Below are positions 22,678 to 31,339 of a stretch of 36,647 bases of DNA, piece after piece. The notes below the pieces were generated by a model that saw only the letters and a list, made by a program, of their open reading frames with translations, searched no databases and was not told the DNA's origin. Made by a program: the position numbers and the translations under genes. The stretch covers positions 1 through 36,647 of the forward strand of contig CAKTQP010000020.1 in NCBI GenBank assembly GCA_934597165.1, given 5' to 3'. This stretch comes from an uncultured Oscillospiraceae bacterium (lineage in GTDB: Bacteria > Bacillota > Clostridia > Oscillospirales > Oscillospiraceae). How positions within the stretch are numbered: the stretch's first letter is position 1; the number at the start of each line of letters is the position of its first letter.

Positions 22678-24413
22678 CAGCTCACCTCCGCAACAATGGG
22701 GATCGCAACCGTGTTGGCGTCCCCGAAGATGGTAAACTTGATGCCGCCGTTATAGGTCTCGGCGTAGCCGTTGGTGATGCAGTTGAGGTACTGGTTTTCC
22801 GCCTCCACGAAGGCCGCGTAATCGTCGGAGGTTCCGCTGCCGGTGTACACATGATCCACCATAGCGGTGCTCTGCGCCGTCACCCCGGCGATGGCAACGC
22901 TCTGGGTCTTGACACCGGTGTTGCTGTCCTCCGTCCACGTAGTCCCGATGGTGGCGGTGTAGGTTTTGACGGAGGAGATCTCCGGCAGCTGGCTTGCAGG
23001 CACCTTGCCGTCCGTGCCCAGAGACGCCGCGCCGATGGCCGCAGGGGTAATGGGGTCTGTCCCATTCTTCCCGTGCTGGCTGGCGTGTGTCCCGTCCGCC
23101 TTGCCGTCCCACGTGGTTTTCTGTTCAGCGGTCACATGGACCGTGGTGTTCCCAGCGTGGGCCGTCAGATTGCTCTGTACCGCTGCCGCCGCACCTGCCG
23201 CTTCCTTGCCAGCTAAAGCCTCCCGGATGTCCGCGTGGGCAGAAGTATCTTTGTTGTGGGTGGATACAGCCGTCACCGCCGTGCCGGATGCTTCCTTCCC
23301 ATTCAGCGCTTTTCGGATGTCCGCATGGGCATCAGTGCTCTGGTTATGTGCCGTAACATAGCCCTGTGCCTCGGTCTTGGTGGCAAAGTCACCGCCTACA
23401 ACTGCCTGTGCCTGCTCCGCCCAATACTTGGCGTTGTTGGTGTCCTCCCCCTCACGGGTTCCTGTACCGCCTACCGCCCAGCTTTGGGCGGTTTTATTGA
23501 TGCCGTCCACACTGGCTGCGCTCTGCGCCGCCGCTGCCGCGCTGGACTGTGCCTGAGACGCGGAGCCGGATGCTGCTTCCGCCGCCGCGCTGGCCGTGCT
23601 TGCCGCATTGGCAGCTGTTCTGGCGGCGCTCTGTGCCGTCTGGGCGCTCTGTGCTGCTGCCGTTGCGCTGGCCTGTGCGCTTGCAGATGCAGTCTCCGCA
23701 CTGCCCTGCGAGGCTGCTGCCGCTGTCTCGCTGGCCTTTGCGTTGGTCTCTGCGGTCTGCGCCGCCTTCTGGGACGCCGCTGCTTTTGCGGCGCTTTCGC
23801 TGGCCGCGTTTGCCTGTGAGGCCGCTGCCGAAGCACTCTCCGCAGCCGCCGTTTTGGAAGCTTCCGCAGAGGACGCGGAGCTTGCCGCTGCCGTCTCACT
23901 GGTCTTGGCGTTGGTCTCGCTCACCTTGGCGTTGGCCGCTGCCGTTTCCGCAGCTGCTTTGGCCGTGGTAAACAGTGTCTCCATGCCTGCGATTTCCGCC
24001 TGCAGCTGGTCCTTGTCGCTGGGTGTGATGGCACCAGCGCTCCCGGCGCTGTCCGGAAGCTCGGAGTCCAATACCCGGAAATGCCCCGCCGCCGTTGTGA
24101 TGGCCTTTGTGGTGGTCTCTCCGGATACCAGTACGCCCTTGATAGTAATGGTCGCCACGCCTGCGGTTTTCAGTGCCTCGGACGGCACGTCCACTTCATA
24201 GGCTCCATCCACCAGCGTGTCCAGCCCCAGCACCAGCGCCACGGACGTATTTCCAAGCGCATCGGTGAAATACGCCGTCTTGGCGGTGCCCTCCCATGCA
24301 GGGCCGAATGTCATACGCAGGGTCACGGCGTTGTGGGAGCCGGTGGCTCCGAACGCTTCCCCGGTATATTTGATATACATGTCCTCAACGGACAGTGAAA
24401 TAATGCGATTCAT
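22677..24413 (-). CDS. Tail fibre with alanine-rich coiled-coil shaft
   Basis: This is a 578-residue protein. The start at 24413 (MNRIISLSVEDMYIKYTGEA) is behind GGAGGG; a longer open frame upstream crosses a terminator and is not coding. Residues about 1-125 form a beta-rich particle-binding domain, similar in style to baseplate upper protein N-termini. Residues about 150-310 are a long A/S/T/E-rich shaft with phage-fibre repeats (ETNAKASETAAAASQGSAET). Several repeats of the form THNKDTSAHADIREALAGKE follow, then the common GTDPITPAAIGAASLGTDGK block and a beta C-terminus. The next three lectin-like genes overlap it and probably supply the tip. Confidence 0.85.
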   Translation of the reverse strand: MNRIISLSVEDMYIKYTGEAFGATGSHNAVTLRMTFGPAWEGTAKTAYFTDALGNTSVALVLGLDTLVDGAYEVDVPSEALKTAGVATITIKGVLVSGETTTKAITTAAGHFRVLDSELPDSAGSAGAITPSDKDQLQAEIAGMETLFTTAKAAAETAAANAKVSETNAKTSETAAASSASSAEASKTAAAESASAAASQANAASESAAKAAASQKAAQTAETNAKASETAAAASQGSAETASASAQASATAAAQSAQTAQSAARTAANAASTASAAAEAASGSASQAQSSAAAAAQSAASVDGINKTAQSWAVGGTGTREGEDTNNAKYWAEQAQAVVGGDFATKTEAQGYVTAHNQSTDAHADIRKALNGKEASGTAVTAVSTHNKDTSAHADIREALAGKEAAGAAAAVQSNLTAHAGNTTVHVTAEQKTTWDGKADGTHASQHGKNGTDPITPAAIGAASLGTDGKVPASQLPEISSVKTYTATIGTTWTEDSNTGVKTQSVAIAGVTAQSTAMVDHVYTGSGTSDDYAAFVEAENQYLNCITNGYAETYNGGIKFTIFGDANTVAIPIVAEVS

Positions 24414-24426
24414 ACGCCCTCCATAG

Positions 24427-24463
24427 AAAATGCGGGCAAACGGCAGGAAACCGTCTGCCCGCA
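24427..24463 (-). terminator. Internal terminator between capsid and fibre genes
   Basis: Read leftward, TGCGGGCA pairs with TGCCCGCA and an inner ACGG pairs with CCGT around a 7-base loop, followed by TTTTC. It lies between the small structural gene and the fibre. It would lower fibre transcription relative to capsid, unless read through or antiterminated. Confidence 0.75.
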
Positions 24464-24468
24464 TCGGG

Positions 24469-24726
24469 TTACATATCGGCCAAAGCCTTGGCGCTGTTCT
24501 TCTGCGCCGCCATCTGTGCCTTGTAGGCTTCCATTTCCTGTTTCTCTGCGTTCTGCAGCACCAGCAGGAACTTCCGCTTGATCTGCACAGTCTCACCCCG
24601 CATAATGCGGATGATCTCACCGTTGACGCCCACGATGATATCGCGGGAATCCGTGCGGCCCATGAGAGGCGCGGTATACTCTACCAGCTCCTCATTGGGG
24701 TCCGTTGCCTTCTTAGCTTCGCTCAT
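24469..24726 (-). CDS. Small conserved structural-region protein
   Basis: This is an 85-residue protein. A beta-rich first half (EYTAPLMGRTDSRDIIVGVN, GEIIRIMRGETVQIKRKF) is followed by a C-terminal helix (FLLVLQNAEKQEMEAYKAQM). The gene lies 12 bases after the capsid gene, behind AGGAGG, a place where many N4-gp56 phages carry a short protein of this kind. The function is unknown; it could be a capsid-associated or head-completion factor. Confidence 0.7.
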   Translation of the reverse strand: MSEAKKATDPNEELVEYTAPLMGRTDSRDIIVGVNGEIIRIMRGETVQIKRKFLLVLQNAEKQEMEAYKAQMAAQKNSAKALADM

Positions 24727-24738
24727 TTTGTCCTCCTA

Positions 24739-25776
24739 TCAGGCGCTGACGGTTGTTTCAATACGGACCATGTACTGCTGGACCAGAATCTCCGCCGTCT
24801 TGGTGGCCTTCCAGCCGACGGTGGCGCGCTGATCCAGGGGATCGCCGGAACCGGCGCTGCCCAGCTGCTTGACGATGTGCTGCAGACCGCCGCCGGAGAT
24901 ATCGGTGATGCCGTAGGCGTCATCCGCAAGGATCAGGGTGGAGTACACGTCCCGCTTGTTTGCGACCTCCGTACCGGTGGCCTTGTTCTTGGCAGCGTCC
25001 TTCCACACCTTGGCGCGGCTGGACTGCACGAAGCGGACGCCGTACAGCTCGCCGATCTCGTTCTTGTAGATGTTGGCGGTGTCCACATACTCGTGGGGAC
25101 TCTTCCAATCAGGGTCCTTCATCAGATCGTATTTGGCGTTGGGGTGGATGATGCCCACATAGTAGCCGTTGATCTTGGGCGCGTCCTGCGCCTCCAGCGT
25201 GCGCACGGCCTTCTTGATGGCATCCACGGTCAGATAGTTGTTCTCGCTCTCGGTGGCGCTGCCGCCCACCAGATTGGCACGGGCAGTCACGGAGCCGTCG
25301 GCGTACTGGACAACGGTACCGGCATTCAGGATGTCGCGGGTGATGGTGTCCAGCGTGCGTCCGGCCTGAGAGGCGATCAGCTTGGTGGCCTGCACCACGT
25401 TGTTGTCGATGGCTGCCAGAATCAGCATATCGGACAGGGTGACGTAGCCGCCGTACTGCTTCACGGTGGCCTCCAGCTTCTTCACGTTCAGGCTCTGGCC
25501 GTCAGGGGTCACGCCTTCGGTAAGGGCGGTGGTCATCTCAGGCAGGGGATCATACTGGCGGAACTCAATGGTTTTGCCGCCGTTCTTGGGAATGGGGTGC
25601 TTCTGGCCAAACTGGTCATGCACCAGCTCCGGCTCTGCCAGATCGATCAGATAGTCGGAGTAATAGGTCTTCATCTCCGCAGACAGGTCCTTGCCCTCGC
25701 CCGTCTGGGTAGTGGTGTTGGTCTTCATGTCCGCGAAGATCTGCACGAACATAGGGAACATAAACAGAGTGTTCAT
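24739..25776 (-). CDS. Major capsid protein, N4-gp56 family
   Basis: This is a 345-residue protein. It has the features I know from the N4-gp56 family: YYSDYLIDLAEPELVHDQFG, KHPIPKNGGKTIEFRQYDPL, TEGVTPDGQSLNVKKLEATV, QYGGYVTLSDMLILAAIDN, IIHPNAKYDLMKDPDWKSPH and a final ILVQQYMVRIETTVSA. The first 16 residues (MNTLFMFPMFVQIFAD) are hydrophobic and resemble the leader of Firmicute ribosomal protein L27 that Prp removes, which fits the Prp gene two genes upstream. Its ribosome site is AAGGAGG. Confidence 0.93.
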   Translation of the reverse strand: MNTLFMFPMFVQIFADMKTNTTTQTGEGKDLSAEMKTYYSDYLIDLAEPELVHDQFGQKHPIPKNGGKTIEFRQYDPLPEMTTALTEGVTPDGQSLNVKKLEATVKQYGGYVTLSDMLILAAIDNNVVQATKLIASQAGRTLDTITRDILNAGTVVQYADGSVTARANLVGGSATESENNYLTVDAIKKAVRTLEAQDAPKINGYYVGIIHPNAKYDLMKDPDWKSPHEYVDTANIYKNEIGELYGVRFVQSSRAKVWKDAAKNKATGTEVANKRDVYSTLILADDAYGITDISGGGLQHIVKQLGSAGSGDPLDQRATVGWKATKTAEILVQQYMVRIETTVSA

Positions 25777-25794
25777 AGAGTAGCCTCCTTGTTG

Positions 25795-26718
25795 TCAGTT
25801 AAAAGTGATGGTTTCCCCCATCGCAGCCCGTCTGGCGATCTCCGCCCGGTCTGCCGGGGTCAGTTTGGAAACATCATCCTTCACAACAACGGCGCTCTTG
25901 GGCGCGGCTCCGTTCTCCTGCGGTCTTGCCCCTCTGGCGCGGATATTGTCCGTTACGGTTTTCTCCGCCTGTGCCGTGGCCTTGCTGAGAAAGTCATCCA
26001 TGTGCAGGACCTTGTATGCCTGCTCCACGCTGACGCCTCTTTGCAGCAAGGCGAGGAAATCAGGATTGGTGTTGATCTCGGTAGGCAGGTCGAAGTCTGC
26101 CAGCAGGGGGTCCTGCTTCATGGCCTCCGCCTGATCCATCCACGAGTGCAGCTGCTGTTCGCTGCGCTGACGGGCGTAATAGTCCTCCTGCGCCGCTCTC
26201 AGCCGTGCGTTCTCCTGCTGCATCTGCTGATACTGCCGGTACTGCTCCACGCTCATACCGGCTTCCTCCGCAGCCTGCTCCCAGAGAGAATTGTCCCGAT
26301 CCACCGCCGACCGCAGGGCTTCAATGTCGCCGGGTGCCGTACCGTAGCGAAGAGACAGGGCGTCCAGAATGGGCTGCTGTGCGTTCAGTGCCTTGCCCTG
26401 ATCCGCCACGATGCGGCCCTGATCCTTTACCTTTTTCAGCCGTTCGCCTACGATCCGCTGTACCTCGGCGTCGAAATCCGCCTTATAGTCACCGTTGATC
26501 AAATCCTTGAAGGATGCGCGTTGGTCTTGCTTCCCGGCGTCAGAAGCCGCAGTCTGCTTTCCGTAGACTACCTCGCCCGCTTTGGCCTGCTGGGCGACGT
26601 CAGGCCCGCCGTTGGTCCCGCCCGTCTCGGCTCCGCCCTCTCCTGCTCCGCCGGACGCCCCGGAAGCGCCGCCGTCAAACAGAAACAGGCACATCGCCTT
26701 GACAAAAAAGTGTTTCAT
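25795..26718 (-). CDS. Scaffold / capsid assembly protein
   Basis: This is a 307-residue, acidic and Gln-rich protein directly before the capsid gene. After a short hydrophobic start (MKHFFVKAMCLFLFDGGASG) and a Gly-rich stretch, it is mostly helical (DYKADFDAEVQRIVGERLKK, YRQYQQMQQENARLRAAQED). The C-terminus is TPADRAEIARRAAMGETITF. Position, composition and length fit phage scaffolding proteins. The leader CLFLFDGG looks like a Prp processing site shared with the capsid protein. The ribosome site is AAAGGAG. Confidence 0.85.
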   Translation of the reverse strand: MKHFFVKAMCLFLFDGGASGASGGAGEGGAETGGTNGGPDVAQQAKAGEVVYGKQTAASDAGKQDQRASFKDLINGDYKADFDAEVQRIVGERLKKVKDQGRIVADQGKALNAQQPILDALSLRYGTAPGDIEALRSAVDRDNSLWEQAAEEAGMSVEQYRQYQQMQQENARLRAAQEDYYARQRSEQQLHSWMDQAEAMKQDPLLADFDLPTEINTNPDFLALLQRGVSVEQAYKVLHMDDFLSKATAQAEKTVTDNIRARGARPQENGAAPKSAVVVKDDVSKLTPADRAEIARRAAMGETITFN

Positions 26719-26733
26719 ACGCTTGCTCCTTTA

Positions 26734-27072
26734 TCATTCTTGCCGCGTTTGCGGCTTGGAACACAAATCAAATTTCCGGGCATCCACCCGTATATGGGCG
26801 GGGTATCCCGCCTCTAAGCTCATCAGCCCCAGCACGGCAGCTTTCCACGGCTCCCCGCAGGGTCCTCTGGCCGTCAGCATGAATATGCCCGGTCCCATGG
26901 CCTCATCCTCTACCGTCACGCCGCCGGTGTTTTTGCACCAAAGGTAAAGCGTCTGGCAGATCGCGGAGACGGCGGCACATACCACGTCCTTCCCACTCTC
27001 CGCGTAATCGGCATGGCCCCGGCATTCCAGCCGGAACCGGTCTCCCTGTCGGCTGGCGTAAACGCGGGTCAT
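26734..27072 (-). CDS. Prp-type cysteine protease, probable prohead protease
   Basis: This is a 112-residue protein. RGHADYAESGKDVVCAAVSA is the signature of Prp (YsxB), the cysteine protease that trims ribosomal protein L27 in Firmicutes. The catalytic pair H20 and C32 have the spacing of the staphylococcal enzyme (H22, C34). In this place, between portal and scaffold, it most likely matures the prohead; both the scaffold and the capsid protein start with L27-leader-like sequences. The start overlaps the portal stop (ATGA), behind AGAGGAG. Confidence 0.9.
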   Translation of the reverse strand: MTRVYASRQGDRFRLECRGHADYAESGKDVVCAAVSAICQTLYLWCKNTGGVTVEDEAMGPGIFMLTARGPCGEPWKAAVLGLMSLEAGYPAHIRVDARKFDLCSKPQTRQE

Positions 27073-28958
27073 GCCCTGCTCCTCTCAGCCAGCCGTTCGC
27101 CGTAGCTCTTCTTGTTGGCGCTGATGGCATCCTGCCTTGCCTGTGCAATGGTCGGACCGCCGCCCTGTTTGGTCTGACTTTGGTATCCCGGCTGCTCCAC
27201 GCTCATGCCTGCCGCCGCCTGGAACATGGCCAGCTGCTGCTGGAGCTGCTGCACCACATTCAACAGCGTCTGCCCCTGCTGCACCTGCTGCAAAATCTGC
27301 TCCTTGCCCTCAAAGTCCATCATGGACAGGGCAATGATGCTCTGCTGGGCGTTCTCCGGATTGAAGAATCCAAGGCCGTACAGCTCCTTTGCCCGCTCAT
27401 ACTGGGCTTCAATGGTGAAGGGGCTGCGCTTCTGGGGTCTGATCTTCAAGTCGAACACGGGGCGACGGAACATCTGCGCCGTATTTCCCGGCATCGCCAC
27501 CGGCTGGTCCTGCATCCCGGCGTTGTTGAAGTCCACAAACTCCATCTGCCCGCCCTCGCCTAAAATGCGGAAGGTGCGGGTCTCCGTATAAAACTGCCGG
27601 ATCAGCTCGATCACCAGAGAACACACCTTCCGGTATGCCCGGTAGCTGCCCTGAATCATGTCACGGCTCACCTTATTGCCGGATTCCTGCAGCGCCGCGA
27701 TAGCCGCTGCCGCCGTCACGCCGGAGGTCCCGCCGCTGTTCATGTCCCGGTTGGCGCTGGTCTCCTTCATTTCGTCCACTTTTAGCTGATAGACGTCGAT
27801 GTAGTTTCCTTCCAGCGAAGGCGGCACGATGGGCTGCAAATGCTCGCTGTCCAGTCTCGGCAGCTCACTGTGCACGATGGCACAGGAAGCGTCTTTCAGC
27901 TCATCCTCATTGATTCCTGCCTGCGAAGATGCAATATACCGGGTCTTGGTGCCCAGCAGACTGCGCTCCAGAATGTTCTGGCCCAGCTTGTCGATGTAAA
28001 GCTGGGGGTTCTTGCAGATGGCGATCATGCCAAAGCCGTACGGCGTCCCGGCTTCCGGGAACATGGTGTCGAATTCCACCGGGTACAATCCGTGGTCATA
28101 ATAGCCCCGCTCAGCATAGTTGGCGTCATTCTCACTGGCATACAGAATGCAGTCGCCGGAGAACTTGCAGTAATGCAGCAGCGTCTTCCCGGTCAGGTCC
28201 TTCTTCTTGTAGTACCAGTCCCACACCAGACACTTCCCCGTCCAGTCCACATTGGGATCGTAAGAGTAGGCGTAGTCATCCGGCGTGGCCGTTTCCAGCT
28301 TGCCCTTGTACTGCGGGAACCGCGCTTCCAGATCCGCCGTCTCCGCCACGCCTGCGATAAACAGGTTCCGGCTCTGCTGAATGTCCTTGATCCCCGGCTC
28401 CCAATAAACGTCCAGCAGGTCAAGATCGTGGATATCAATGTCGCCCAGCCCGTTTTCCTTCTCCGGGTCCCACCCGACGAAATACGCGCCGGTACCGTGC
28501 TTCAGCTTGCCCCACCAGGCATCCGCATACACTTCCTCAAACTCCGCCGCCTCCATGACGCAGGGGAGAATGGAGGATAGCTTCTTGGCCTCCTGCTGGT
28601 CTCCCGCCTCTCTCGGAAGCACGTTCGGCTCCGGGTAGTTGTCCATCGCGTCGGCGTGCTTGTTGGTAATGGCGTTGAACAGCCATGCAGAGGACGGCTC
28701 CGGCACATCCGGGTTGAACTTCTTCCGCACCGCTTCCCAGTGCCGCACCCGATACCACAGTTCATCCTCTTTCAGGCGGTTTTCCAGCAGGCTCTTGCCG
28801 TCCTTGTACTTCCGCACCGTCTCCGCCGCCTTGCGGATATCGTCCACTTTGACCGCATCGCCGGTGGCCATCTGCCCTGCGGGCTGCGGCTGCAGCTGGG
28901 GCATGAGACTGCCAAGCCCCATGCCCATTGCCTTATTGAATAAGTCCTGTCTGTCCAT
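27069..28958 (-). CDS. Portal protein
   Basis: This is a 629-residue protein, next to terL and before protease, scaffold and capsid, which is the standard place. Portal-like features are RVRHWEAVRKKFNPDVPEPS with SAWLFNAITNKHADAMDNYP, a WWGKLKHGTGAYFVGWDPEK block, and a wing region LDLLDVYWEPGIKDIQQSRN. The clip/stem is ANRDMNSGGTSGVTAAAAIA and a helical C-terminus rich in Gln (LQQVQQGQTLLNVVQQLQQQ). It should form the dodecameric DNA channel. The length and style fit P22-like/podovirus portals. The ribosome site is GGAGG. Confidence 0.9.
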   Translation of the reverse strand: MDRQDLFNKAMGMGLGSLMPQLQPQPAGQMATGDAVKVDDIRKAAETVRKYKDGKSLLENRLKEDELWYRVRHWEAVRKKFNPDVPEPSSAWLFNAITNKHADAMDNYPEPNVLPREAGDQQEAKKLSSILPCVMEAAEFEEVYADAWWGKLKHGTGAYFVGWDPEKENGLGDIDIHDLDLLDVYWEPGIKDIQQSRNLFIAGVAETADLEARFPQYKGKLETATPDDYAYSYDPNVDWTGKCLVWDWYYKKKDLTGKTLLHYCKFSGDCILYASENDANYAERGYYDHGLYPVEFDTMFPEAGTPYGFGMIAICKNPQLYIDKLGQNILERSLLGTKTRYIASSQAGINEDELKDASCAIVHSELPRLDSEHLQPIVPPSLEGNYIDVYQLKVDEMKETSANRDMNSGGTSGVTAAAAIAALQESGNKVSRDMIQGSYRAYRKVCSLVIELIRQFYTETRTFRILGEGGQMEFVDFNNAGMQDQPVAMPGNTAQMFRRPVFDLKIRPQKRSPFTIEAQYERAKELYGLGFFNPENAQQSIIALSMMDFEGKEQILQQVQQGQTLLNVVQQLQQQLAMFQAAAGMSVEQPGYQSQTKQGGGPTIAQARQDAISANKKSYGERLAERSRA

Positions 28959-28968
28959 ACGTCCTCCA

Positions 28969-30414
28969 TCAGTATTTTCGGAACCATGCGTAATCCCGGT
29001 CCTCCGGCTCGTCCGCGTCCAGAGGGCTGTACGGCTTCACCACCGCCGGGATGCGGATGGCCTGCGCCACCGGATATTCCATGCACATATACCGGCACTC
29101 GTCATAAATATGGTCCTCGCCGTCGGTGTCCACGTCCTCAACGTCCGTCTCGCTGTATACCAAGTTCGGCACCGTCCGGATAAAATGCTTGCAGGTATCA
29201 AACACATACAGCATGGGGATGTCCTTCCCGTCAAAGGCCAGCCGGTTGTGGATCTGCATCTTGCCGTTCAGCCGGTCATGCTGGCCTGCCTCCCAGAACA
29301 CGCCTTTGCGCTCCATCACCGCCGCCACGCTTTCCGTGCCGCTGTTGCCGAAGATAGCCGGGTCTGCCACGCCCCGCACCGTCCGCCCCTGTAAATTGGG
29401 GTCCTCCCGCTCAATGCGGCGTATTTCCTCCGCCACATGGTCCGGCGTCCACTTCACGCCCTCATTGGGCGTTCCCGTGCAGCCGTACAGCTCCCGGATG
29501 CGGTAAAGCCGCCGGTCCTGATCCACGGCGTACCAGCCAACGGAGAAGGGCCGCGTATAGCCCCAGTCCATCGCCCGCCACACATTCCAGTTTTCCGGAA
29601 TGCGAAATGGTTCAATGACATGGGTCTTGATATGGTCTCTGTAATGCGCCCGGTCATTCCGCCACTCCGTAAATACCTGGCCGGAGAAACTGTCCCAGTC
29701 TCCGTACAGCAGGGCGTTCCGCTCCGCTTCCGGCATACTGGCCAGCCGGTATATATAGTCCGGGTCATTGTCCAGCAGTGCCTGGTTGTCAAACACCGTG
29801 GACGGCACGAACACCGAGGACTTCCACTTGGACTGCATCCCATCAGGTGTCTGCACCTTGACCTGCTTCCACACCGTCTGCATGGGCGGAGCCGCCGTGA
29901 TAAACATTTCCTTGACCCACCCGTGCCCCACGCCGCCGGGGTTCGCCGTGGCGCGTGAGTAAACGCGGGTCCCCGGACCGTTAGGCCGGTTTCGTGAGTG
30001 CGTCAGGTAGTCATACAGCTCATAAGGGAACTGCGTCAGCTCGTCAAAGCCGATAAAGTCATACGGCTTGCCCTGGTAGTTGTACTTATCCTTGACGTGC
30101 GGCAGGGAGCCGAAGATCACCACGGCTCCCGAAGGGAATTTCCATACGTGCTTGCTGTCATTGTACTTTGCGCCCGGATAGATGCTTGGATACAGCCGCA
30201 GCGTCTTCCCGATCAGATCCTCCAGCTGCGGATAGGTCCGCCGGACGATCAGCCCCCTGTAATAGGGAATGTCCACCTGCCGCAGGGCCTCCATCACCAG
30301 CGCGTCGCTTTTGCCGCCTCCGGCAGCGCCGCCATACAGCGCCTCATCCTCAAACCGGCTCATGAACGCAGCCTGTTTCGGCTGCGGCTGCCAGATCACC
30401 GTCTGGCCTGTCAC
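28969..30414 (-). CDS. terL: Terminase large subunit
   Basis: This is a 481-residue protein. GTG start at 30414, overlapping the terS stop (GTGA) behind GGAGG. The ATPase domain has Walker A GGAAGGGKSDA (28-38), Walker B FIGFDE (120-125) and the coupling motif SRATANPGG (about 153-161). The C-terminal RNase H-like nuclease shows MDWG (D283), GVADPAIF (D351) and an acidic DGEDHIYDE near 431-439. It cuts and pumps DNA into the head through the portal. It is complete and of normal length. Confidence 0.95.
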   Translation of the reverse strand: MTGQTVIWQPQPKQAAFMSRFEDEALYGGAAGGGKSDALVMEALRQVDIPYYRGLIVRRTYPQLEDLIGKTLRLYPSIYPGAKYNDSKHVWKFPSGAVVIFGSLPHVKDKYNYQGKPYDFIGFDELTQFPYELYDYLTHSRNRPNGPGTRVYSRATANPGGVGHGWVKEMFITAAPPMQTVWKQVKVQTPDGMQSKWKSSVFVPSTVFDNQALLDNDPDYIYRLASMPEAERNALLYGDWDSFSGQVFTEWRNDRAHYRDHIKTHVIEPFRIPENWNVWRAMDWGYTRPFSVGWYAVDQDRRLYRIRELYGCTGTPNEGVKWTPDHVAEEIRRIEREDPNLQGRTVRGVADPAIFGNSGTESVAAVMERKGVFWEAGQHDRLNGKMQIHNRLAFDGKDIPMLYVFDTCKHFIRTVPNLVYSETDVEDVDTDGEDHIYDECRYMCMEYPVAQAIRIPAVVKPYSPLDADEPEDRDYAWFRKY

Positions 30415-30860
30415 GGCTCATCCTCCGGCGGCTTCGGCGTATCCATCACCGCGGGCAGCAGCACAATACCGCCTGCGGCCGTCTCCGCCTTTTCTTCTGT
30501 GGCCCGCCAGCCGAAATTGCAGCCAAGCGAGAATTTCGCGCCGTTGGCACCGTCCTTATCGTACAGCCGGGATTCGGCGTATTCCTCGCAGCGGGACTTC
30601 GCGCGCGTAACCGTGTCCGCGAACTCCGGTCTCCCCTGATAATCAATCAGCGCCTGACGCCCAGTGAACCCAAGCGACAGCGCCAGCCCTGTTACCGTAG
30701 GCGGCTTCTGCCCTATCAGAATGACGTTGCCGTATTTATCCATCAGCGGCTGTCCATCGTCGCCAATAATCGGTTCCCCTTTGCAGCTCTCAAAATAAGC
30801 GTCAATGGCTTTTTGCATTGCCTTTACGCTTTTCCATTTCCTTGGCGCTCCGCCAGCCAT
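30411..30860 (-). CDS. terS: Terminase small subunit
   Basis: This is a 149-residue protein immediately ahead of terL. The basic N-terminus is GGAPRKWKSVKAMQKAIDAY; then comes a beta insert (GQPLMDKYGNVILIGQKPPT) and an HTH region (TVTGLALSLGFTGRQALIDY). A helical oligomerisation part (RAKSRCEEYAESRLYDKDGA, GAKFSLGCNFGW) follows. This matches the DNA-packaging small subunit type that recognises pac or cos sites. The ribosome site is AAAGGGAG. The gene follows 0.6 kb of noncoding DNA that may carry the late promoter or packaging signal. Confidence 0.88.
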   Translation of the reverse strand: MAGGAPRKWKSVKAMQKAIDAYFESCKGEPIIGDDGQPLMDKYGNVILIGQKPPTVTGLALSLGFTGRQALIDYQGRPEFADTVTRAKSRCEEYAESRLYDKDGANGAKFSLGCNFGWRATEEKAETAAGGIVLLPAVMDTPKPPEDEP

Positions 30861-30980
30861 GCGCTCACTCCCTTTCGTTTTGCTACCGGCCCCCGCCCCT
30901 TGGCCCGTACATAGCAGTCTTTACCCACCCTCGAAGGGCTACAACGCCGCCCACATTGGGCGTTATTCTTTTCACAGGTT

Positions 30981-31091
30981 CCGGCATTGCGCTCTGTTTG
31001 AATTGCTTACACAGCGGCCTAATCATACGATTGCCGCCACCACGCCACATCCATTGAACGCCTCAGCACTCGCGCAGAGTAGCAATGCCGG
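30981..31091. ncRNA. Candidate structured RNA, strand unknown
   Basis: An outer stem CCGGCATTGC (30981-30990) pairs with GCAATGCCGG (31082-31091) and continues as CTCTG (30992-30996) with CAGAG (31075-31079), 15 pairs with one small internal loop. Inside is a second hairpin: GCGGC (31014-31018) with GCCGC (31033-31037) and AATC (31021-31024) with GATT (31029-31032) around a 4-base loop. No protein gene explains it. It could be an RNA, a packaging signal or a leader of the late transcript. Confidence 0.45.
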
Positions 31092-31267
31092 TATCCCACG
31101 GAACTTTTCAGCCCTGCGCCGGTATGTCGGTCGCATCCGTTTCTTCATTTATAGGCCGGAGCCAGCCAAATAATTATTATTCGGCCTGCCGCTTTCATAC
31201 AGCGCACAGGCAAGCCCCTTGTAGCGGTCTTACCCTTCCACGGTGCCGCAATGCGGTAGCATACATC

Positions 31268-31339
31268 TGGTGCAGACGGCTGGACTTGAACCAGCGCATA
31301 CCTCCCGGCGCGGTGCTCTACCTACTGAGCTACGTCTGC
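31268..31339 (-). tRNA. tRNA-like gene with encoded CCA, short anticodon arm
   Basis: On the complement, a perfect 7-bp acceptor GCAGACG/CGTCTGC, a D arm GCTC-AGTAGGTA-GAGC and a T arm GCTGG-TTCAAGT-CCAGC are followed by discriminator A and CCA. Only 19 bases lie between the D and T arms, where about 22-23 are normal, and no 5-bp anticodon stem can be drawn. GGG (Pro) or CCG (Arg) could be the anticodon, but U33 is missing in either reading. It is either an unusual or a damaged tRNA; the isotype is not assigned. Confidence 0.65.

Noticed and set aside
24414..24620. Longer N-terminus for the tail fibre (start at 24620)
   Set aside because: It would cross the terminator hairpin and the small structural gene and has no ribosome site; ATG at 24413 has GGAGGG.
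24430..26817. 795-codon rightward frame opposite the capsid and scaffold genes
   Set aside because: Antisense to the confident capsid, scaffold and small structural genes; no start signal.
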